Counted from the first letter of the stretch, positions 1-7,900 are shown. The stretch is 26,349 nt of DNA from a virus (IMGVR_UViG_3300045970_000474:1-26349), one strand, 5' to 3'. A program made the numbers and translations. The notes: generated from the letters alone by a model not told the origin.

Positions 1-4
1 TGTA

Positions 5-337
5 GTGGGCAAAGGTCCTGATGGGGCGGCTGTGGGTGGAAAGACCAAGAGGGCTTTCGAGCGGGAATTGCCGGAGGTTCTAAAGGTGGCGCTGAAGCTA
101 TCTAGGCGACATGGCAAGAAGACCCTTGTGCAGGTCTGCCAGGAGCTGGACCTAAAGACCGAGCAGGTGAAGGCGCTGCGTAAGGCGTTGAGCTTCTTTA
201 TGGAGGCCCCTGGGTGGCGCAATTCCTTGCACCATAGGGCTTGTGGCGCGCCCTACGCTTCGGAGGAACGGTGCATCTGCGCTGGGGACCGCAAGGCAGC
301 CTTTGTTAAGGCAATGCTTGCGGGTAAGAAACGCTGA
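5..337 (+). CDS. Hypothetical small basic protein (possibly truncated at 5' end)
   Basis: The 110-residue product is not recognised. The first 65 residues are basic and predicted mostly helical, with a stretch around residues 40-65 (LVQVCQELDLKTEQVKALRK) that reads like a helix-turn-helix. The C-terminal third carries four Cys and two adjacent His (HHRACG, then CICAGD), so a small metal site is possible. The GTG at 5 is the first start in the window, but the frame is open to the left edge, so the true start may lie outside and no ribosome binding site can be judged. It is followed by a 77-nt gap before the next gene. A DNA-binding role is only an inference. Confidence 0.55.
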   Translation: MGKGPDGAAVGGKTKRAFERELPEVLKVALKLSRRHGKKTLVQVCQELDLKTEQVKALRKALSFFMEAPGWRNSLHHRACGAPYASEERCICAGDRKAAFVKAMLAGKKR

Positions 338-356
338 TGAGTCCTGCGGATCCACT

Positions 357-386
357 TTGACGACCAATATAGTTTCAATCTAGGTT
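357..386 (+). promoter_or_regulatory. Candidate sigma70-like promoter ahead of the gene at 415
   Basis: TTGACG (357-362) and TAGGTT (381-386) are separated by 18 nt. The -35 matches the consensus at five of six positions; the -10 is weak. A start site near 393 would leave a short leader and then a strong AAAGGAGGG ribosome binding site at 401-409. A very similar arrangement (TTGCTG, 18 nt, TAGGTT) precedes the giant gene at 4988. No transcription data support it. Confidence 0.3.
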
Positions 387-414
387 CCACTCCATTTCAC
401 AAAGGAGGGAACCC

Positions 415-651
415 GTGCCCTTGAAAGAGCCTATGCCTTTAGAAGGTGGATGTGGGAAATCGAGTTGCTGCGCCTCTACTGGAATCCACGACCCCCATAC
501 TGACGTGCTCAGCGGCATGACGTTCGGTAGCGGCATGTTGGACGAGTGCGGCTATTGGGAGTTCCCCTGTCACGCGTGTGCTCGCGCCTTTGAAAGACTG
601 CATCCCGAGGCAGTGCCATGCTGGCCTTATGGTGAGGATGCGGTTTCGTAG
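415..651 (+). CDS. Small Cys-rich protein with CxxCA...ERLHP motif
   Basis: The 78-residue product starts at GTG, chosen because AAAGGAGGG lies 5 nt upstream. It has seven Cys, including CGKSSCC near the N-terminus and CHACARAFERLHPE at residues 52-65. The CxxCA spacing followed by an aromatic residue and ERLHP recurs in the product at 884, so the two are probably related. A zinc-ribbon or knuckle fold is likely from the Cys spacing, but no known family is recognised and no catalytic motif is visible. It sits in a run of small ORFs upstream of the DNA ligase. Confidence 0.6.
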   Translation: MPLKEPMPLEGGCGKSSCCASTGIHDPHTDVLSGMTFGSGMLDECGYWEFPCHACARAFERLHPEAVPCWPYGEDAVS

Positions 652-656
652 CGCCA

Positions 657-685
657 TTGACAACCGACTACCAATAGGGTACAAG
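657..685 (+). promoter_or_regulatory. Candidate sigma70-like promoter
   Basis: A perfect TTGACA (657-662) is followed after 17 nt by TACAAG (680-685), four of six matches to the -10 consensus. It lies in the 39-nt gap between two small ORFs. Transcription would start at about 692, right at the ATG of the next ORF (691). So either that message is leaderless, or the promoter really serves the gene at 884 and later ones. Sequence-only call. Confidence 0.35.
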
Positions 686-690
686 TAGGG

Positions 691-873
691 ATGCCGCCTC
701 GTACCACCTGCACCGCAGTTGTTAGACCGGTTTGGGAGACTAGAGCGCGACCTTGTGGGCTTATTGCTGTGAAGCGCAACTCTGAGGGGAAGCCCCGGTG
801 TCGTCGTCACGGGAAGGGTATCGCGCTTCCTTTAGAAACTGAAGGTATCGAGTCCGCTTCTAAACCGGAGTAA
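691..873 (+). CDS. Hypothetical 60-residue basic protein with Cys/His pair
   Basis: A short ORF starts at ATG 691, with only a weak purine run (AGTAGGG) directly upstream. The product has a C-G-x-x-A-V, Gly-Lys-Pro-Arg-C, then R-R-H-G arrangement (residues 22-41). This pattern appears in many tiny phage proteins and may bind one metal ion. It lies 10 nt upstream of the next ORF, in the same direction. Against it: the candidate promoter at 657-685 would place the transcript start on its ATG, and it has no relative in the window. It is kept because it fills an otherwise empty gap in a compact genome. Confidence 0.4.
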   Translation: MPPRTTCTAVVRPVWETRARPCGLIAVKRNSEGKPRCRRHGKGIALPLETEGIESASKPE

Positions 874-883
874 TGGGGGTGTT

Positions 884-1153
884 GTGGGGATAGCGAACGC
901 GCATTTAATTCGGGCGGCGGAGCAGGCAAGAAAAAAGTTTGGAGACAAGAGCAAGGAGTATCTTAAGGCAGCCGCCTTGGTGGATCAGTCCCAGGCCGAG
1001 TGCAAGCACACTGAAATTCGGGAGTGCATGGCTACTAAAAAGGGTAAGAACGTAGAGGAAGGGGACATGCTTCGTTGGTGCGTCCTTTGCGCCAAGCCTA
1101 TTGCGGTAAACGGAATCGCTTGGGAACGTCTTCACCCGAAAAAGAAGCACTAA
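884..1153 (+). CDS. Small Cys protein with CVLCA...WERLHP motif
   Basis: The 89-residue product begins at GTG 884; the ATG at 874 in another frame stops at once. The N-terminal half is helical and charged (ARKKFGDKSKEYLKAA). The C-terminal half has C-K-H, then C, then CVLCAKPI and WERLHP, giving four Cys and several His that could form a zinc site. The end closely resembles the product at 415 (CxxCA followed by an aromatic residue and ERLHP), so both probably share a small zinc-binding module. It is followed by palindrome copy 1 and then the ligase gene. No function can be assigned. Confidence 0.6.
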   Translation: MGIANAHLIRAAEQARKKFGDKSKEYLKAAALVDQSQAECKHTEIRECMATKKGKNVEEGDMLRWCVLCAKPIAVNGIAWERLHPKKKH

Positions 1154-1155
1154 CT

Positions 1156-1171
1156 GCGACCACGTGGTCGC
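1156..1171. promoter_or_regulatory. Intergenic 16-bp palindrome, copy 1
   Basis: GCGACCACGTGGTCGC is a perfect 16-bp palindrome with a CACGTG core. It lies 3 bp after the stop codon of the previous gene and 7 bp before the ribosome binding site of the ligase. Near-identical copies occur at 13785-13800 and 25936-25951 in the same setting. The symmetry suggests binding by a dimeric protein (operator-like). With essentially no loop, it is a poor intrinsic terminator and has no T-run. Confidence 0.75.
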
Positions 1172-1188
1172 TACCTCAAGGAGTATCT

Positions 1189-2295
1189 GTGAAGCTGCCT
1201 GTATTGTTCAAGTTAACTTCTACTGGGGCGGATCAGGAGTGGACGATTAGCGTCGAGGGCAACACCATAGTGACCCGGTATGGGCAGGTTGGTGGGAAAA
1301 TCCAAGAGGTTAGGGATGAAATTAAGGCAGGCAAGAATGTAGGTAGAGCTAACTCGACTACTCCTGAGCAGCAAGCTTTGGCGGAGGCTCAATCCCAGTG
1401 GGAACGAAAGCTGAAGAAGGGGTATACGCAGAACCTGGCTGCCGCCCGAGCAGGGGAGACAGACGCGGTTATTGAGGGCGGGATTTTTCCAATGTTGGCA
1501 TTTCCGTTCGAGAAACAAGGGCACAAAATTGTTTATCCCTGCTACGGCAATCCCAAGCTTGACGGGACTCGGTGTATCGCCCTAATTGAGAATGGGCATG
1601 CTACGCTTTGGACCAGGACGCGCAAGCCCATTACTTCCGTACCCCACATCCAGGCGGCACTGGAGAGGGCGTTCCCTACTGGAAGCCACGCGCGAGATGG
1701 GGAACTGTATTCTCATGCTCTAAACCAAGACTTCGAGCAGATTATTCATCTGGTGCGACAGGTGACTCCGACCGAAGGGCATGAGTCCATTCAGTACTGG
1801 ATTTATGACGTCCCAGGAGAGGGCACATTTTCGGAGCGGTACAGTGTTTTATCTGGTGGTTTTCCAGATTCCGAGCATCTGGTTTTGGTGGAGGCAACTC
1901 CTTTGTCCAGTGAAAGCGCTGCGATGGAGTATTTTGCGCAGTGTCAGCAGCAAGGCTTTGAAGGCGCGATTTTAAGAAATCGACTCGGGCTCTACGTGAA
2001 TAAGCGGAGTTCGGATCTCATCAAGCTAAAAACGATGCAGGATGCGGAATTCAAAATCAAAGGTATTGAGGAGGGTCGCGGGAAACTTACAGGGCACGTC
2101 GGGGCTTTTGTTTGCGAAACGAAGTCAGGCGCAGAATTTCGCGCGAAGCTTAAAGGCAGCACTTCCATACTACAAGCTTACTTCAGGAACCCTAGTTCCT
2201 GCGTAGGTAAGCGGCTCACGGTTCGGTATCAGAACCTAAGTGCTGATGGGATACCGAGATTCCCCATCGGGATAGTGGTGCGGGACTATGAGTAA
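1189..2295 (+). CDS. ATP-dependent DNA ligase with N-terminal WGR-like segment
   Basis: The 368-residue enzyme should seal nicks in duplex DNA through a ligase-AMP intermediate. The start is the GTG at 1189, because AAGGAG lies 5 nt upstream; an in-frame upstream start at 1075 would bury most of the previous gene. Residues about 6-45 look like a WGR domain (W, then NTIVTRYGQVGGK). The nucleotidyltransferase motifs follow in order: KLDGTR with the adenylated Lys at 123, DGEL at 170, EGAIL at 258 and IKLK around 278-281. A C-terminal OB-fold-like segment follows (about 285-368). All catalytic motifs are present, so it should be active. The next gene overlaps its stop by 8 nt. Confidence 0.92.
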   Translation: MKLPVLFKLTSTGADQEWTISVEGNTIVTRYGQVGGKIQEVRDEIKAGKNVGRANSTTPEQQALAEAQSQWERKLKKGYTQNLAAARAGETDAVIEGGIFPMLAFPFEKQGHKIVYPCYGNPKLDGTRCIALIENGHATLWTRTRKPITSVPHIQAALERAFPTGSHARDGELYSHALNQDFEQIIHLVRQVTPTEGHESIQYWIYDVPGEGTFSERYSVLSGGFPDSEHLVLVEATPLSSESAAMEYFAQCQQQGFEGAILRNRLGLYVNKRSSDLIKLKTMQDAEFKIKGIEEGRGKLTGHVGAFVCETKSGAEFRAKLKGSTSILQAYFRNPSSCVGKRLTVRYQNLSADGIPRFPIGIVVRDYE

Positions 2296-2896
2296 CTCCG
2301 AGCCTGTAACCGATTTAACTGACAAGAGATTTGGGCTACTTACGGCGGTTAAACCTGATGGACGGGATCAGTGGGGTCAGTGGTTTTGGGTTTGCGAGTG
2401 CGTTTGCGGTAACACAACCAGGTCCTTGGTTAACAATCTTAGTCGAGGGCTATCTAGATCTTGCGGCTGTCAGCGTGGTGTTAAGGCGGCAGCAACTCGT
2501 GGAACTATTGCACCGGGAACTCGGAACAACTTAAAGCCCCCTGGAGAGGTAGGATTTAGACAAGTTTTGAATCAGTATCGGGCTAATGCTCGTAATAGGG
2601 GGTTAGCGTTCGAGTTATCAGAAGCTAGATTCAGAGAGTTGACACAAGCAACCTGTAGGTACTGTGATTCCCCGCCTAGTCTTGTCGCTAAATCTACTGC
2701 GGCTAAGACTAAAGAATCTAGAGATAGGTCTAGGTACGTTTATAACGGGGTTGATCGCGTAGATAACACTCTAGGTTACACGGAGGCTAATGTCGTTCCG
2801 TGTTGCAAGATATGCAACTATGCGAAGTTGAGACTGTCTGAACTGGAATTTTTGCAGTGGATTGACCGGTTAGTGGCTGTTCGGGTGTCTAGATGA
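2288..2896 (+). CDS. Free-standing HNH homing-type endonuclease (copy A)
   Basis: The 202-residue product overlaps the ligase stop by 8 nt. Residues about 13-62 hold a small Cys module seen in phage HNH proteins (FGLLTAV, then CECVCG, then SCGC) that probably helps bind DNA. The C-terminal half is the nuclease: CRYC (about 119-122), then NGVDRVDN-x-GY and NVVPCCKICNYAK, the typical zinc-supported HNH fold with the His replaced by a GVDR/VDN-type core. It is clearly related to the gene at 3598. Such genes are mobile and usually cleave intron- or gene-free alleles; the target here is unknown. Its base composition looks more AT-rich than the ligase (judged by eye). Confidence 0.85.
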   Translation: MSNSEPVTDLTDKRFGLLTAVKPDGRDQWGQWFWVCECVCGNTTRSLVNNLSRGLSRSCGCQRGVKAAATRGTIAPGTRNNLKPPGEVGFRQVLNQYRANARNRGLAFELSEARFRELTQATCRYCDSPPSLVAKSTAAKTKESRDRSRYVYNGVDRVDNTLGYTEANVVPCCKICNYAKLRLSELEFLQWIDRLVAVRVSR

Positions 2897-3153
2897 CGTT
2901 CAAACTGGACTCGGAAAAGACCGGGGAGGAGCTGCTGTATTTGGTCAAGCTGCTTCGGGACCAGGTAAACACGTTGCAGAAAACCAATTTCAAGCTGTGG
3001 GAAGAGCGCAACGCTGCCATCGAGGGAGGGCTTAGTGGTGTCAAGGCGCTCTACGTCTCTGCGCAGGCTAAGGACAACGCCAGGTTAAATAGTCGGATTA
3101 ACGTATTGAATAAGCGGCTAGAGGCGCTTCTTGGGAAGGAGCTAGAGCCATGA
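2893..3153 (+). CDS. Hypothetical coiled-coil protein
   Basis: The 86-residue product begins at an ATG overlapping the previous stop by 4 nt (ATGA). Residues about 8-45 have a heptad-like Leu/Val pattern (LLYLVKLLRDQVNTLQ), and a second helical stretch runs near 62-80 (LNSRINVLNKRLEALL), so a coiled-coil dimer or hairpin is likely. There is no Cys, no signal peptide and no membrane segment. It belongs to a three-gene cassette enclosed by two HNH genes. No family is recognised. Confidence 0.65.
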   Translation: MTFKLDSEKTGEELLYLVKLLRDQVNTLQKTNFKLWEERNAAIEGGLSGVKALYVSAQAKDNARLNSRINVLNKRLEALLGKELEP

Positions 3154-3353
3154 GGGATGACGAAGATACCGTTGAGTTCGAAGACGTTACCGCCACGGCT
3201 GAGACCGACAAGGCGTTGTGTTGCCTCGTTGAGGGCGAGAGCCATTGGATTCCAAAAAGTCAGGTCCACGATAATTCTGAGATCTACAAGAAGGGACACA
3301 AGGGGCGGTTGGTGGTGAGCCAGTGGTTTGCGGAGCAGAAGGGGTGGGTATGA
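3150..3353 (+). CDS. Hypothetical small acidic phage protein
   Basis: The 67-residue product starts at an ATG overlapping the previous stop by 4 nt; AAGGAG lies 8 nt upstream. An acidic N-terminus (RDDEDTVEFED) is followed by a compact segment with KALCCLVEGESHWIP and, near the end, GRLVVSQWFAEQKGW. This layout resembles small proteins common in tailed phages, where a basic, aromatic C-terminus follows a WIP motif. I know of no established function for that type. Translation is probably coupled to its neighbours on both sides. Confidence 0.7.
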   Translation: MRDDEDTVEFEDVTATAETDKALCCLVEGESHWIPKSQVHDNSEIYKKGHKGRLVVSQWFAEQKGWV

Positions 3354-3601
3354 AGCTCCGAGTAGATTTTTTCAAAGCTACCACTGGAAAGTGGTACACG
3401 ACTGAGGACTTCGAACTAGGACCAGTCATGGACCCGAAGAGTGCGGGTCAAGCTCGCACCGAGATGTTCAAAACGTTCCTTACGCTGCATTTGCTTCACG
3501 ATGCTGAAGGTAAGGTGCGTATGCGGTACTCCGGCATGACTGCGGTGTGCTTGGATTGGGGCGGCTACCCCACCCTGACCACAGTTCCAGGACCTGCATG
3601 A
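3350..3601 (+). CDS. Hypothetical 83-residue protein
   Basis: The start chosen is ATG 3350, which overlaps the previous stop by 4 nt and follows a purine-rich AAGGGG; an in-frame GTG at 3323 lies inside the previous gene. The product looks like a single small alpha/beta domain (MKLRVDFFKATTGKWYTTEDFEL, then helices around TEMFKTFLTLHLLHD, then VRMRYSGM). There are no catalytic motifs. Its first 11 bases, ATGAAGCTCCG, are identical to those of the HNH gene that overlaps its end. Confidence 0.65.
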   Translation: MKLRVDFFKATTGKWYTTEDFELGPVMDPKSAGQARTEMFKTFLTLHLLHDAEGKVRMRYSGMTAVCLDWGGYPTLTTVPGPA

Positions 3602-4305
3602 AGCTCCGCAATAGAGTGAGTATGGTGGAGGATGCTGTGCTTCGTTCAGAGTACAGCAAGGGCATCGACGTAGTTGCTATCTCGATACCCCACAAGTCTG
3701 TGGGGTGGATTAGACAGCGTGCGCACCGATTAGGGCTTGCAACAAAAAGAGCCCAGGCGCGCCCAGTTGAGATAGGCGAGATTTTTGGACAGCTAACCGC
3801 ACTAGAGCGGATAAGCGTGCGCTCTAAAAGTGGTCCAATAAAGATAGTAGTTAGGTGTAAATGCGTGTGCGGACAGGAGAAACTTGTTGCGGCGACTAAG
3901 CTACGTTCTAGGCGTACTAGGAGCTGCGGATGCTCAACCGCCAAGTTAATATCTAACAGGAACCGGATGGCGACTGGGTACGCTGCTACAACTCAGCTTC
4001 TTAGGGCGTACAAAGTGGGGGCGGAAAGTCGCCAGTTAGTGTTCGAGCTGACCAGGGAGCACTTCTCCCAACTTATACTCCAGCATTGTCACTATTGCGG
4101 CGCGACTCCAACTAAGACCCGTCAACTGTGCTCGGGAGACTCTCTTTGCTGGAACGGAATTGATAGGCAAGACTCGGGAAAAGGTTACATGGTCACTAAC
4201 GTGGTTACCTGTTGTGTTACCTGCAACATGGCTAAGCGCAGAATGTCCTCCGGAGAGTTTCTTTCTTGGATTCGGCGCATAGCGCAGCACCAGGGGATGC
4301 TGTAA
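3598..4305 (+). CDS. Free-standing HNH homing-type endonuclease (copy B)
   Basis: The 235-residue product starts at ATG 3598, overlapping the previous stop by 4 nt; an in-frame TTG at 3547 lies inside that gene. Three parts are visible. Residues about 10-48 form a helix-turn-helix-like segment (LRSEYSKGIDV, then VGWIRQRAHRLGL). Residues about 59-115 hold the FGQLTAL, CKCVCG, SCGC module shared with the gene at 2288. The C-terminus is the nuclease with CHYC, NGIDRQD, GY and NVVTCCVTCNMAK. It is a diverged paralogue of copy A with an extra N-terminal DNA-binding segment. The next gene follows through a TAATG overlap. Confidence 0.85.
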   Translation: MKLRNRVSMVEDAVLRSEYSKGIDVVAISIPHKSVGWIRQRAHRLGLATKRAQARPVEIGEIFGQLTALERISVRSKSGPIKIVVRCKCVCGQEKLVAATKLRSRRTRSCGCSTAKLISNRNRMATGYAATTQLLRAYKVGAESRQLVFELTREHFSQLILQHCHYCGATPTKTRQLCSGDSLCWNGIDRQDSGKGYMVTNVVTCCVTCNMAKRRMSSGEFLSWIRRIAQHQGML

Positions 4306-4841
4306 TGCTGATATTTTTTACGTCGGATTCCCACTTCGATCACGGGAACATCATCAGCTACTGCGGTCGTCCTTTCACTTTTGGCGACGGAAGTCCAGAT
4401 GTCGGGTGTATGAACGCCGAAATTATCCGGAGGTATAACGACAGAGTTGGTACCGCAGATATCTGTTACCACTTGGGGGATTTTGCGTTTGCCCCCATAG
4501 CCCGAATTAGCGAACTACGAAGACAGCTTAATGGCAGAATAGTACTGTTGTGCGGTAACCACGATCGTGTGGGTAAATCCTTGTTGAGATCCGTATTCGA
4601 CGAGGTACATGGCTCTAGCTTGGTAACTGAGTTCGGTGGTAAGAAATTCCTGCTTGGGCACTATCCAGTGCCTGATGGAAGAGAATTTGAGCTGCTAGAT
4701 CGCCAAGGCTGTGACTTTAAGCTGTGCGGTCACGTGCACGAGGCTTGGTCTCGCAAAGGGCGTAACATCAACGTAGGAGTGGATGTTAGGGGCTTTAGGC
4801 CTATCTCCTCCGAAGAAGTCCTGGATATTGTGGCCAGCTAG
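4305..4841 (+). CDS. Calcineurin-like metallophosphoesterase
   Basis: The 178-residue protein begins at ATG 4305, sharing one base with the previous stop (TAATG), with AGGGGA 7 nt upstream; an upstream in-frame start lies inside the HNH gene. The full two-metal motif set is present: SDSHFDH (D8, H10, H13), GD (D59), GNHD (85-87), GHYP (H119) and GHVH (H143, H145), then INVGVD near the end. It should be an active phosphoesterase of the small phage/bacterial subfamily. The substrate is unknown; a nucleic acid or nucleotide end is possible given the nearby ligase. Confidence 0.88.
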   Translation: MLIFFTSDSHFDHGNIISYCGRPFTFGDGSPDVGCMNAEIIRRYNDRVGTADICYHLGDFAFAPIARISELRRQLNGRIVLLCGNHDRVGKSLLRSVFDEVHGSSLVTEFGGKKFLLGHYPVPDGREFELLDRQGCDFKLCGHVHEAWSRKGRNINVGVDVRGFRPISSEEVLDIVAS

Positions 4842-4845
4842 TTCG

Positions 4846-4907
4846 CTGGTACTAAATCAGTAACCAGTTGAATTAATTGTGGGTTTTACTCTTCCATTTA
4901 TGGAAGA
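4846..4907. other. Two short hairpins in the gap after the phosphoesterase
   Basis: The 146-nt gap at 4842-4987 holds two inverted repeats. The first pairs CTGGTACT (4846-4853) with AGTAACCAG (4859-4867), with one bulged base. The second pairs TCTTCCAT (4890-4897) with ATGGAAGA (4900-4907). Neither has the GC-rich stem plus T-run of a good intrinsic terminator, although a GGGTTTT stretch lies between them (4881-4887). They may be weak terminators or RNA processing sites. Confidence 0.3.
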
Positions 4908-4929
4908 AGCCTAGACCCTCATTGTTCCA

Positions 4930-4959
4930 TTGCTGTCTTCCACTTTGTAGTGGTAGGTT
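4930..4959 (+). promoter_or_regulatory. Candidate promoter and leader of the giant gene
   Basis: TTGCTG (4930-4935) and TAGGTT (4954-4959) are 18 nt apart, the same spacing and the same -10-like hexamer as upstream of the gene at 415. Both are followed by CCATTTCA (4970-4977 here, 392-399 there) just before the ribosome binding site. The consensus match is weak, so this rests on the resemblance between the two leaders. Confidence 0.28.
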
Positions 4960-4987
4960 CGCCCAGCTTCCATTTCAGGGGTGACCT

Positions 4988-7900
4988 ATGTTCCAGTGGA
5001 TAGGCGCGACAAACAGTCCAGTTATTGATTTGGATAAGCTCTTTGAGGCTTATATCCCGGTTGGGACTGTGAAGTTCCACAAAGGTCAGAAGGGCAAAGA
5101 CGGGCAGGCGATGGTGAAGGTTTCCGACGCGCCGGGTATTGGTAAGGCCGCTTGGAAATACTGGATGCACATCGAGAAGGCCAAGGCCAAGGGCATTCAA
5201 GACGGCGACATCGCGCATGTCACCAAGGGAATGAAGCCGCTTTACCCTGGAGAGATAGACCCGGACACCGGAAAGCCCGCTCCAGACCTGATTCACCCCA
5301 AGGCTCCCGCAGCCGCCACAAAACCTCCACTTCCTGCCGCTCCTGCTGCGGCTCCCATTCCAGCGGCTGCTGCTCCGAAACCTCCTCCTCCTCCTCCTCC
5401 TCCTCCTCCTCCTCCTGAAGAGCCCAAGCCCGAGCCGGTAAAGGCGCAAGAGCCCGTTAAAGCCCCCGAGCCTGTTGCAGCAACAGCGCCGGAACCTGAA
5501 CCTGTTGCGGCAGAACCCGAGCCAAAACCCGAGCCTGTAAAGGCTAAGGAGCCCGTACCTCCGCCCTCTAAGCAACTGAAAGCAGAGCCGGAGCCGGAAC
5601 CTGAGCCTGTTGCGGCAGCACCCCAGGCGGCGGCACCCGATAAGCAACCTCCTGTGGTGGGACCGGCTCCAATTTCAGATATAGAACCGCTTAAGAAGAA
5701 GGTTCCGCTGGGGACTATTCGGTATCACTCTCTGAAGTCAGGCGAGCCGGCGAAGCAGGTCTGGATTCGAGCTTCGGATGACCCTGCTACTCCGAAGGGT
5801 GGTTGGCGTTACTTGATGACAGTAAGCGCCGCGACCAAGCTGGGGTTGCATCACGACGACGTGCTCTCCTTCAGCTTGAGTCATGAGGGGAAGGTCGAGC
5901 TGCACAAGGACGATAAGGGGGCCATTAAGAAGATTAGCGCCGCAGGAGACTTACCGAAGGATGTCGAGGCCCCCAAAGAGCCTCCCAAGGATGAGGCGCC
6001 TCCTGAAAAACCTACTGAAGTGCCGCCGGAAAAAGCAGCAGAGACTGCTGCGGCAGTACCAGTGGAGATGGACCCAAAGCACAAGCAGATGATTGATTAC
6101 CTTAAGCAGCTACCAGGATTCGATAAGAACCCTGAGCCGTACTTGACGACGGGCCCGGAAAAGAAGCCCTCGCTGCTGGCTAAGGCCATGGCAGCAAAAT
6201 ACGGAGGGGATTGGTTCGATAAATGGGAGCTGTATCACTCGCTACACCATGATGCTTCCGCACCACCGGAGGCGGATAAGCAGGACGCCAAACCAGAACC
6301 TGGGGAGCAGAAGCCTGAGCCGGAACTAACGCCGTTCGACGCATTACCGGCGAGCGTAAAAGACAAGCTGACAGCTATGGGGGCGGTTCCCAATTCCCTG
6401 TTGGGGCTGACCGTTAGGGCTTTATTCGGTAACCCCAACCTGAATACTTTATTCGGTAACCCCAACCTGAATACGAAGGTGGTAGCCAAGCTGATTGGCC
6501 AGGAGGTAGGTACTACACAGGTAGCTATCGACCACCTAACCGATGCCGGGAAGGTAATTAAGGGCAAGGACGGCACTTACTCGTTAAGCAGCGACTGGAC
6601 TACCACGTCCCCAGTCGCCAAGGCAGCAGCAACCACACCCAAGGCCGCCACAACACCGCCCAAAACGGTGGAGATGCCCGCAGCTGTTCCCGAAGACCTA
6701 AAGCTCCTGCTTAAAAAGCACGACATTCATCCAGAATCGGATGCGGGGTTTATCATTCGCACCCTGCATGCGACGGCTGTCGTTAGTGCAAAGGAGCTGA
6801 AGGCTGCGCTACCCACTGTTTCGCTCACCTCAGCACTGCCTTGGCTAGAGAAACACGGGTTCATCGAGAAAAACGCAGCCGGAGACTACGCACTATCTCC
6901 GGTTTGGGATGGAGCCGCAGCTGTCTCAACTCCCCCCGAGGCGACTAAGCCTTCTCTAGTGGAGCCTGAGCCTGAACCGGATGAGCCTGAGTTGCCCAAG
7001 ACCAAGAAGAAGTCAAAGGCACTAGCGGCGCCTTCCGGCCCAGCAGCCGGAAAGGAGATGATGTTCTCTCCAGAGGATATTCCGGAGGCCAGTGAGCTGA
7101 CGTACGTAACTTCAGGCAATGAGAAGGGGTTGGGCGGGGCTGGCGAAAAACATATCTATAAGGACAAGAACGGCCAGGAGTGGATTTTCAAGATTGCCAT
7201 GACGAAGGGTGGTCAAGCAGAGAAGCCCTTCGCAGCACACGCTCAAGAAGGGTTCGCTAATATCGCCCGGAAGGTTAAGAACGTTCAAATCCCGGTAAAG
7301 ATTGTGCACATCAAGGGGAAGATGGGCACGATTCAGCCGCTAATCCCTAACTCCGGAGATTTGAAAGCCGCTCCTTCTCCGAGCAGTCTTTCTCCGCAGG
7401 AGCGAGAGGACGTCGCCTCAGAACACATGCTTGACTGGTTGATGAGCCAGCACGATTCGTTCGGCGCGAATCTGGTTCGTACTAAGACGGGGCGCATAAT
7501 TGGCGTCGACAAGGAGCAGGGATTTAGGTACTTCGGAGAGGATAAGCTGTCGACCGAGTACCAACCCAACACTGCGGTTCATGGCGAAAAGCCCCCGTAC
7601 TACAATCAGTTCTGGAAGGAGTGGGCGGATAAAAAGTTCGACTTCGACCCCTCCACCCTTAAAAAGTATGCGGATTCTATAGCGGATATTGATGACGACG
7701 AATTTGTAGAGAACTTCAAACCCTACGCTGAGAGCTTTTGGGAAGACAAGCCTAAGAAGCAGGCCGAGTTCCTTAATGAGGTCCGGAAGCGAAAGAAGAG
7801 TTTCCGTTCGGACTTCGAAGGTTTTTTGACTGAACTATACAAAAAACGCACAGAACAACCTGAGGGGGCTTTCACCTTCGACTCTGGTTGGGTTCCTGGA

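Noticed and set aside
1156-1171. Palindromes as intrinsic terminators
   Set aside because: A perfect palindrome without a loop folds poorly, and none of the three copies has a T-run; contrast the true terminator at 23522.
1075-1188. Upstream extension of the ligase ORF
   Set aside because: It overlaps the previous gene and the palindrome; GTG 1189 has an excellent ribosome binding site and starts just before the WGR-like segment.
3480-3944. 154-codon minus-strand ORF
   Set aside because: It lies opposite the 3350 gene and HNH copy B, both in tight stop/start overlap, and has no recognisable domain.
4919-5647. 242-codon minus-strand ORF rich in Arg and Gly
   Set aside because: It is the complement of the Pro/Glu/Ala-rich linker of the giant gene; the composition is explained by that repeat and all real genes run on the + strand.
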